Source: a virus. Taken from it: a stretch of DNA of 64,000 nt. A model generated the notes under the pieces. That model was not told the origin of the DNA. It did not search any database and saw only the letters and a list, made by a program, of their open reading frames with translations. This document shows, piece by piece, positions 58,808 through 64,000 of this stretch. Location: the IMG/VR virus record IMGVR_UViG_3300025889_018307, positions 1-64,000 of that record, one strand, 5' to 3'. Within the stretch, counting starts at the first letter, position 1, and each line of letters starts with the position of its first letter. Both the position numbers and the translations under genes were made by a program.

Positions 58808-59758
58808 TTGGCTAAAAAAATACCCCCAATTGTAAAAATAATAAGAAATTATAAACCTGAACCAATTAATTTTGGCTATCAGAAAAACATTTCTTACTCT
58901 CAACTTTCGATGTTTAGAAGTTGTCCCCAAAAATGGGCTCTTCAGTATAAAGAAGGACATAAAAGGCAAACCCCTAGTATTCATACTGTATTTGGAACTG
59001 CGTTTCATGAAGTAGTACAATATTATTTAGATGTAATGTATGAAAAAAGTGGAGCCGCTGCTGATAGAGAAGATCTTGAGGAATTATTAGAAGAAAAATT
59101 AAGGGAAGAATATCTTACTCAGTATAAAAAGAATAAAAATCAACATTTTAGTTCTTCAGAAGAAATTAGGGAATTTTATGATGATGGGGTTCAAATATTA
59201 AGATATCTTAAAAAACACAAAGGTAAATATTTTAGTAAAAAGGGATGGTTTTTAGTTGGTTGTGAGATACCCATATCAATTACGCCTAATAACGCGTATA
59301 AAAACGTTATATACAACGGTTTCTTAGATGTTGTGTTATACCATGAACCAACAGATACATTCCAAATAATCGATATTAAAACAAGTACTAAAGGGTGGAA
59401 TTCATATGCTAAAAAAGATGAAGATAAACATTTTCAATTAGTATTATATAAAAAATTCTTTGCAGAACAATTTGGATTAGCAGAAAAGAGTATTGATATT
59501 GAATTCCTAATTGTTAGAAGAAAAGTATACGAAGGTGGAGAATATCCTCAAAAACGAATACAAACATTCTCCCCAGCTTCTGGAAAGAATAAAACTAATA
59601 AAGCAACTAGAATTTTAAATGAATTTATAAATGAAGCATTTGACTATACAGGATACAAAGAAACACTTCACATTCCAAGACCGTCGAAATGGAACTGCAC
59701 CTTTTGCCCTTTTAAAGAAGATGACGAATTATGTAACGTCATTGGTAAAAACTCATAA
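58808..59758 (+). CDS. PD-(D/E)XK nuclease, Cas4/RecB-like
   Basis: 316 residues with TTG as the likely start (58808); no ATG precedes the conserved SYSQLSMFRSCPQKW. Active-site residues: FGTAFHEVV, YNGFLDVVLYHE, then QIIDIKTSTKGW (D...DIK) and the Gln in HFQLVLYKK. C-terminal CTFCPF...C, with the N-terminal Cys, could hold the iron-sulfur cluster of Cas4-type enzymes. Probable role in DNA processing or recombination. The next ORF lies 43 nt downstream. Confidence 0.82.
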   Translation: MAKKIPPIVKIIRNYKPEPINFGYQKNISYSQLSMFRSCPQKWALQYKEGHKRQTPSIHTVFGTAFHEVVQYYLDVMYEKSGAAADREDLEELLEEKLREEYLTQYKKNKNQHFSSSEEIREFYDDGVQILRYLKKHKGKYFSKKGWFLVGCEIPISITPNNAYKNVIYNGFLDVVLYHEPTDTFQIIDIKTSTKGWNSYAKKDEDKHFQLVLYKKFFAEQFGLAEKSIDIEFLIVRRKVYEGGEYPQKRIQTFSPASGKNKTNKATRILNEFINEAFDYTGYKETLHIPRPSKWNCTFCPFKEDDELCNVIGKNS

Positions 59759-59801
59759 TCCGCATATACGTATAGACAAATATAAACCAATAATTAAAAC
59801 T

Positions 59802-59996
59802 ATGGCTGAAAAGAAAAACATGACACTTACAAGTGTTAAAGTAAAAAGTGATTTATTTGAAAATTTTAAAATTGAATGTGTAAGACGTAAATTCTCATTT
59901 CAGAAACTATCTGATAGAGCTATTCACTTATACCTTACAGATGAAGATTTTAGGAAAAAAATACACAGTCACAATAATTTAGAAATTAATCAATAA
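59802..59996 (+). CDS. Ribbon-helix-helix-type small regulator
   Basis: 64 residues from ATG 59802; a longer frame from 59631 is inside the nuclease gene. TSVKVKSDLFENFKIECVRR and FSFQKLSDRAIHLYLTDEDF follow the strand-helix-helix plan of Arc/CopG-type DNA-binding proteins. Possible transcription regulator of the phage, perhaps of the host-type promoters; not shown. Confidence 0.6.
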   Translation: MAEKKNMTLTSVKVKSDLFENFKIECVRRKFSFQKLSDRAIHLYLTDEDFRKKIHSHNNLEINQ

Positions 59997-60002
59997 ATAA
60001 AA

Positions 60003-61433
60003 ATGAAAGAAGGTTATATTAAAAAAGAAGATAGAAAAAAAATACTTCTTATAACAGATGATATTAGAGTTCATTCTGGAGTTGCCCAGATAGGTAGAGA
60101 AATTGTTTTAAATTCAAGTCATCGCTATAATTGGACTTGCATAGCAGGAGCAGTTGAACATCCTGAGGAAGGTAAAGTTATAGATATTTCACAAGAATTA
60201 AATAATTCTAATGGATTAGAAGATTCCCATTGCCTTTTATACCCAGCTAAAGGTTATGGTAATATGGATTTAGTAAGAGTAATAATACATAGAGAAAAAC
60301 CAGATGCGATTTTATTAATTACTGATCCTAGATATTTTTCTTGGTTATTCCATAATGAAGACCAAATTAGAAAAGAAATACCAATTGGCTATCTTAATAT
60401 TTGGGACAACTACCCAGCTCCAATGTATAACAAAGAATTTTATGAATCTTGTGATTTACTAATGGGTATATCAAAACAAACAGTTAATATTAATAAGTTA
60501 GTTTTGGGTGATAAAGGTAAAAATAAAATATTTAAATATGTTCCCCATGGGTTAAATAATAACAAATTTAACATATTAGAAGATGATGATATTGAATTAA
60601 CTTCTTTTAATAAGAATATAGGATTATCTGAAGATAACAAATTTCATTTATTATTTAATTCAAGAAATATTAGAAGAAAACAAGTATCTAATATTATAAT
60701 GGCTTGGAAATTATTTATAGATAAATTATCTCCTGAAGAGGCTAAAAAATGTCAACTTACATTAAAAACCGAAGCTATATTTGAACACGGAACAGATTTA
60801 AATGCTGTTATAGAATATTTTTGCGATCCTGAAATTTGTAGAGTAGGAATTTTACAACATAAATTAACAACAGAGGAAATGAACTTATTATATAATTCTG
60901 CTGATGGTGTAATTCAAATATCAAATGCTGAAGGTTGGGGATTATCTTTAACTGAAGCTATGTTAACAGGTACACCTTTCATTGCTGCTGTTACTGGGGG
61001 TATGCAAGACCAAATGCGTTTTGAAGATGAAAAAGGTAATTGGATTGAATTTAATGGTGAATTTCCTTCTAACCATCATGGTAAATATAAAAAACATGGT
61101 GAGTGGGCATTACCTGTTTACACAGCAGCAAGTACGTTAGTAGGATCCCCTCCAACACCATACATATATGATGATCATCATAATCTTAATGATGTAGTTG
61201 ATCAGATAATGAAGTTGTATAAAATGAGTGATAAAGAAAGAAAATCAATTGGTAAAAAAGGATATGAATGGGCTACAAGTGATGAAGCTGGGTTTACTTC
61301 TGAAAAAATGACTGAAAAAGTTATTGATGGGTTTGAAGAATTATTTCAAACCTGGAAACCAAGAGAAAAATATAATTTCTTAAAAGATACAGATTACGAA
61401 AAAAGAGTTTTACCACATAAATTAGTTTATTAA
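60003..61433 (+). CDS. Glycosyltransferase, GT-B fold (GT4-like)
   Basis: 476 residues. N-terminal Rossmann half starting ILLITDDIRVHSGVAQIG; C-terminal nucleotide-sugar half with FNSRNIRRKQVSNIIMAW, the acidic ISNAEGWGLSLTEAMLTGTP motif (EGxGLxxxEA) and a GGMQDQ loop. Substrate unknown: host glycan, virion glycoprotein or DNA. First of three glycosyltransferases in tandem. Confidence 0.85.
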   Translation: MKEGYIKKEDRKKILLITDDIRVHSGVAQIGREIVLNSSHRYNWTCIAGAVEHPEEGKVIDISQELNNSNGLEDSHCLLYPAKGYGNMDLVRVIIHREKPDAILLITDPRYFSWLFHNEDQIRKEIPIGYLNIWDNYPAPMYNKEFYESCDLLMGISKQTVNINKLVLGDKGKNKIFKYVPHGLNNNKFNILEDDDIELTSFNKNIGLSEDNKFHLLFNSRNIRRKQVSNIIMAWKLFIDKLSPEEAKKCQLTLKTEAIFEHGTDLNAVIEYFCDPEICRVGILQHKLTTEEMNLLYNSADGVIQISNAEGWGLSLTEAMLTGTPFIAAVTGGMQDQMRFEDEKGNWIEFNGEFPSNHHGKYKKHGEWALPVYTAASTLVGSPPTPYIYDDHHNLNDVVDQIMKLYKMSDKERKSIGKKGYEWATSDEAGFTSEKMTEKVIDGFEELFQTWKPREKYNFLKDTDYEKRVLPHKLVY

Positions 61434-61435
61434 AT

Positions 61436-62761
61436 ATGAAAAATACATTTATTATAAGTTGCCCAATTGACACATATAGTGGATATGGAGCAAGATCAAG
61501 AGATTTAGTTAAATCTATTATAGAATTAGATAAATATGATGTTAAAATTTTAAGCCAAAGGTGGGGGCAAACTCCTTTTGGATTTGTCAATGATCATCCT
61601 GAATGGCATTTTTTAAAAAATCATATGATTAATAGTCTTAACCAAAAACCAGATATCTGGGCTCAAATTACAGTTCCTAATGAATTCCAGGCTATAGGGA
61701 AATTTAATATAGGGTTTACAGCAGGAATAGAAACTACATTATGTGCCGCTCCATGGATTGAAGGTATGAACAGAATGGATTTAAATATAGTTTCATCAGA
61801 ACATTCAAAACAAGTATTTTTGAATTCTAAATTTAATAAAGTAGACCCAAAAACTAATCAAAATATAGGTGTTGTAGAAATGCAAAAACCTATAGAAGTA
61901 TTATTAGAAGGTGCTAATTTAAACATATATAAGCCTATTGAAGAAGATGAAATTACAGAATTAAATTTACTAAAGGATATTAATTCAATTCCTGAGGATT
62001 TTGCCTTTTTATCTGTTGGACATTGGATGCAAGGGAGTATGGGTGAAGATAGGAAAAATATAGGAGTTACTCTTAAATCTTTTTATGAAACATTTAAAAA
62101 TAAAAAGAAACAACCAGCATTAATTTTAAAAACATCTTCAGTTAATTCTTCATATATGGATAGAAGAGAAATTATGAAAAGAGTAAATGCAGTTCGCAGT
62201 AGTTGTGAGGGAAAATTACCTAATGTTTATATATTACACGGTAATTTTACTAATGAAGAAATGAATGAATTGTATAATCATCCTAAAATTAAAGCAATGG
62301 TATCTCATACTAGAGGAGAAGGATTTGGAAGACCTTTATTAGAATTTAGTTTAGTAAATAAACCTATTATATGTTCAGGATGGTCTGGACAATTAGATTT
62401 TTTACAAAATGATTTTACATTATTATTACAAGGAGCTTTAACTAATGTTCATCCTTCTGCCCAACAGAAAGATATGATACTTGCAGAATCTCAATGGTTT
62501 CAACCTAACCCTCAAGAAATACATAGAGCTTATAAAGAAATATTTGATAATTATAAAACTTGGGTAATTAAAGCAAAAAGACAAGGATATTATAGTAGAA
62601 CTTATTTTGCTTTTGAAAATATGAAAGCTAAAATTATAGAAATTTTAGACAAGAATGTTAAAATTGTAGAAGAAGTTGCTTTAAATTTACCAAAACTTAA
62701 AAAAATAGAAAATAAACAAAAATTACCTAAATTAAAACTACCTAAATTAAGCAAAATATAA
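61436..62761 (+). CDS. Glycosyltransferase, GT-B fold (second)
   Basis: 441 residues. DTYSGYGARSRDLVKSIIEL, then SHTRGEGFGRPLLEFSLVN (the EGFG...E nucleotide-sugar motif) and GWSGQLDFL. The last 30 residues are a Lys/Leu/Pro repeat (LPKLKK...LPKLKLPKLSKI), a low-complexity tail perhaps for membrane or partner contact. Starts 2 nt after the preceding glycosyltransferase and overlaps the next gene by 1 nt. Confidence 0.85.
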   Translation: MKNTFIISCPIDTYSGYGARSRDLVKSIIELDKYDVKILSQRWGQTPFGFVNDHPEWHFLKNHMINSLNQKPDIWAQITVPNEFQAIGKFNIGFTAGIETTLCAAPWIEGMNRMDLNIVSSEHSKQVFLNSKFNKVDPKTNQNIGVVEMQKPIEVLLEGANLNIYKPIEEDEITELNLLKDINSIPEDFAFLSVGHWMQGSMGEDRKNIGVTLKSFYETFKNKKKQPALILKTSSVNSSYMDRREIMKRVNAVRSSCEGKLPNVYILHGNFTNEEMNELYNHPKIKAMVSHTRGEGFGRPLLEFSLVNKPIICSGWSGQLDFLQNDFTLLLQGALTNVHPSAQQKDMILAESQWFQPNPQEIHRAYKEIFDNYKTWVIKAKRQGYYSRTYFAFENMKAKIIEILDKNVKIVEEVALNLPKLKKIENKQKLPKLKLPKLSKI

Positions 62762-63219
62762 TGGATGAATTAATACTATGCCCTAAATGTGGTTCTGATG
62801 CTTGTTACAAACAAGAAGTAAATGAAAAAATTACTAATTATATGTGTTATGGTTGTGGTTTTATTTCAAATACTTTAATGAAAGATGGTGAAGAATATTG
62901 GGAACAACAATTAATGTCACTTCCTGAGTTATACAAAGATTTAATATATAAAGATAAAAATGACCAATATTGGATTCCTAATACTGTAAACCAACCAGAA
63001 TTAGGAATGGTGTTTGTTAATGGTTCAGATAAAGATAATTGGTCTTGGGCTGCTGTAAAAGCAATTGAAGTTGAGGAAAAAGATAAAATAAAATACCCAA
63101 TTCCTGGAAAATCCGGTGAATATTATAAACATAGAATGGATATGGAAAATTTAAAATCTTTCGACCCAGAACGTGGTTATATGGATGCACTTTCGTATAT
63201 TGGGGTATTACCTGAATAA
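62761..63219 (+). CDS. Zinc-ribbon protein, unknown function
   Basis: 152 residues. N-terminal zinc ribbon CPKCGSDAC...CYGCG, then a WEQQLMSLPELYKDLIYKD segment and a C-terminal domain. Placed among glycosyltransferases; role unknown. A host-type promoter candidate is embedded in its 3' end (63173-63201). Confidence 0.65.
   Translation: MDELILCPKCGSDACYKQEVNEKITNYMCYGCGFISNTLMKDGEEYWEQQLMSLPELYKDLIYKDKNDQYWIPNTVNQPELGMVFVNGSDKDNWSWAAVKAIEVEEKDKIKYPIPGKSGEYYKHRMDMENLKSFDPERGYMDALSYIGVLPE
63173..63201 (+). promoter_or_regulatory. Host-type promoter candidate inside a coding sequence
   Basis: GTG (63173-63175), 20 nt spacer ending CTTTCG, TATATT at 63196-63201, 26 nt before the next ATG. Because it is coding sequence, chance is possible. 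Confidence 0.35.
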
Positions 63220-63227
63220 ATAATAAT

Positions 63228-63860
63228 ATGAAAATAAGTTATGCTATTCCTGTTTGTAATGAAATAAATGAATTACAAAGATTAGTTGATTTTTTATTAA
63301 AACATAAACGTGAAGAAGATGAAATTGTTATTTTATTTGATTCACAAAATGGTTCTAAAGTAGTTGAAGAATATTTAAGAGCTAAAACAATAAATACTAA
63401 ATCACCATTTGTATGGTATTCTAACTCTTTAAATAATAATTTTGCTAATCAAAAAAATTATCTTGGTAAGATGTGTAATGGAGATTGGATATTTTTAATT
63501 GATGCAGATGAATACCCAGATGAATACCTTTGTACAGCATTGCCTTGGATGATAGAAAATAATCCAGAGGTGGAAGCATATGCGATTTCTAGAATAAACA
63601 CAGTTTCAGGATTAACAACAGAACATGTACAAAAATGGGGATGGGGTATTAATGATAGAGGTTGGGTTAATTTCCCTGATAAGCAAATGAGAATTTATAA
63701 AAATGATCCTGATAGAATTAAATGGATAAATCCAGTACATGAACAACTTACAGGTTTTAATAAATTTTCACATTTACCTAGTAATGAAGAATATTGCCTA
63801 TATCACCCCAAAGACATAGAAAGACAAGAAAGACAAAATAATTTTTATGAAACACTCTAA
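63228..63860 (+). CDS. Glycosyltransferase, GT-A fold (GT2-like)
   Basis: 210 residues. ISYAIPVCNEINELQRLVDF is the GT2 nucleotide-binding start and WIFLIDADEYPDEYL carries the DxD-type metal motif. Similar in plan to WaaE/KdtX-type LPS core enzymes. Its end overlaps the next gene by 14 nt. Confidence 0.82.
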   Translation: MKISYAIPVCNEINELQRLVDFLLKHKREEDEIVILFDSQNGSKVVEEYLRAKTINTKSPFVWYSNSLNNNFANQKNYLGKMCNGDWIFLIDADEYPDEYLCTALPWMIENNPEVEAYAISRINTVSGLTTEHVQKWGWGINDRGWVNFPDKQMRIYKNDPDRIKWINPVHEQLTGFNKFSHLPSNEEYCLYHPKDIERQERQNNFYETL

Positions 63861-64000
63861 AATAGGATTTACTTGTAGTACATTTGATCTTCTACACCCA
63901 GGACATATTTTAATGTTAAAAGATTGCAAAAATCATTGTGATTATTTAATAGTGGGGTTACAAACAGACCCTACTATAGATAGAAAGGATAAAAATAATC
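63847..64000 (+). CDS. Cytidylyltransferase-like protein (3' partial)
   Basis: At least 51 residues before the window edge. IGFTCSTFDLLHPGH is the nucleotidyltransferase HxGH motif, followed by YLIVGLQTDPTIDRKDKN, as in glycerol-3-phosphate cytidylyltransferase (TagD) and RfaE/HldE-like enzymes. It would supply an activated sugar or alcohol to the adjacent glycosyltransferases. Overlaps the preceding gene. Confidence 0.85.
   Translation, partial: MKHSKIGFTCSTFDLLHPGHILMLKDCKNHCDYLIVGLQTDPTIDRKDKNN

Overview
The window is a continuous piece of the genome of a T4-like contractile-tailed bacteriophage (myovirus). Every supported gene lies on the + strand, the DNA is very A+T-rich, and genes are packed end to end with many short ATGA-type overlaps. 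Several independent signs point to a Bacteroidetes (flavobacterium-like, probably marine) host. Secreted proteins have signal peptides ending at the Bacteroidetes-typical '-Q' position. One 997-residue protein ends in a type IX secretion (T9SS) type A sorting domain. Many genes are preceded by a TTG-N20-TATATT promoter of Bacteroidetes -33/-7 geometry. Start codons follow A-rich leaders rather than Shine-Dalgarno sequences.

Layout. 1-3.9 kb: end of a collagen-like tail fibre with a self-cleaving S74 chaperone, an unknown probable virion protein and a methyltransferase. 3.9-19.6 kb: neck, tail completion, sheath, tube, a tail-assembly-chaperone pair with a strong candidate -1 frameshift signal, tape measure, and baseplate/hub proteins, one carrying a DUF5675/L,D-transpeptidase-like domain. 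19.6-28.5 kb: a divergent family A DNA polymerase-like protein, gp32, UvsX, a T4 RNase H-type exonuclease, DnaB/gp41-type helicase and both ribonucleotide reductase subunits. 28.5-39.9 kb: an accessory and late region with outer-membrane barrels, a secreted thioredoxin-fold protein, the T9SS cargo protein, small membrane proteins, an endolysin-like L,D-transpeptidase-fold protein and proteins with T4-type capsid-targeting N-termini. 39-39.2 kb holds a compact non-coding structured region.

40-50 kb: DNA ligase, a sulfotransferase-like protein, UV-damage endonuclease, then a 7-deazaguanine block (DpdA-like transglycosylase, QueC, tRNA-Gln, QueD, QueE, FolE) that could make preQ0 and insert it into phage DNA. 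50-58.8 kb: MazG-like pyrophosphatase, family B DNA polymerase split into two genes, sliding clamp, a chaperone set (Hsp20, GroES, GroEL), clamp loader subunits 44 and 62 and a nucleotide-modification-associated protein. 58.8-64 kb: a Cas4/RecB-type nuclease, a ribbon-helix-helix protein, and a glycan block of three glycosyltransferases and a partial cytidylyltransferase.

Two promoter classes recur. TTGG/GTGG-N20-TATATT precedes replication, metabolism and accessory genes. ATATTTATAAYAAAAT precedes virion and late genes. All functional calls come from reading motifs, lengths and gene order; no database search was run.
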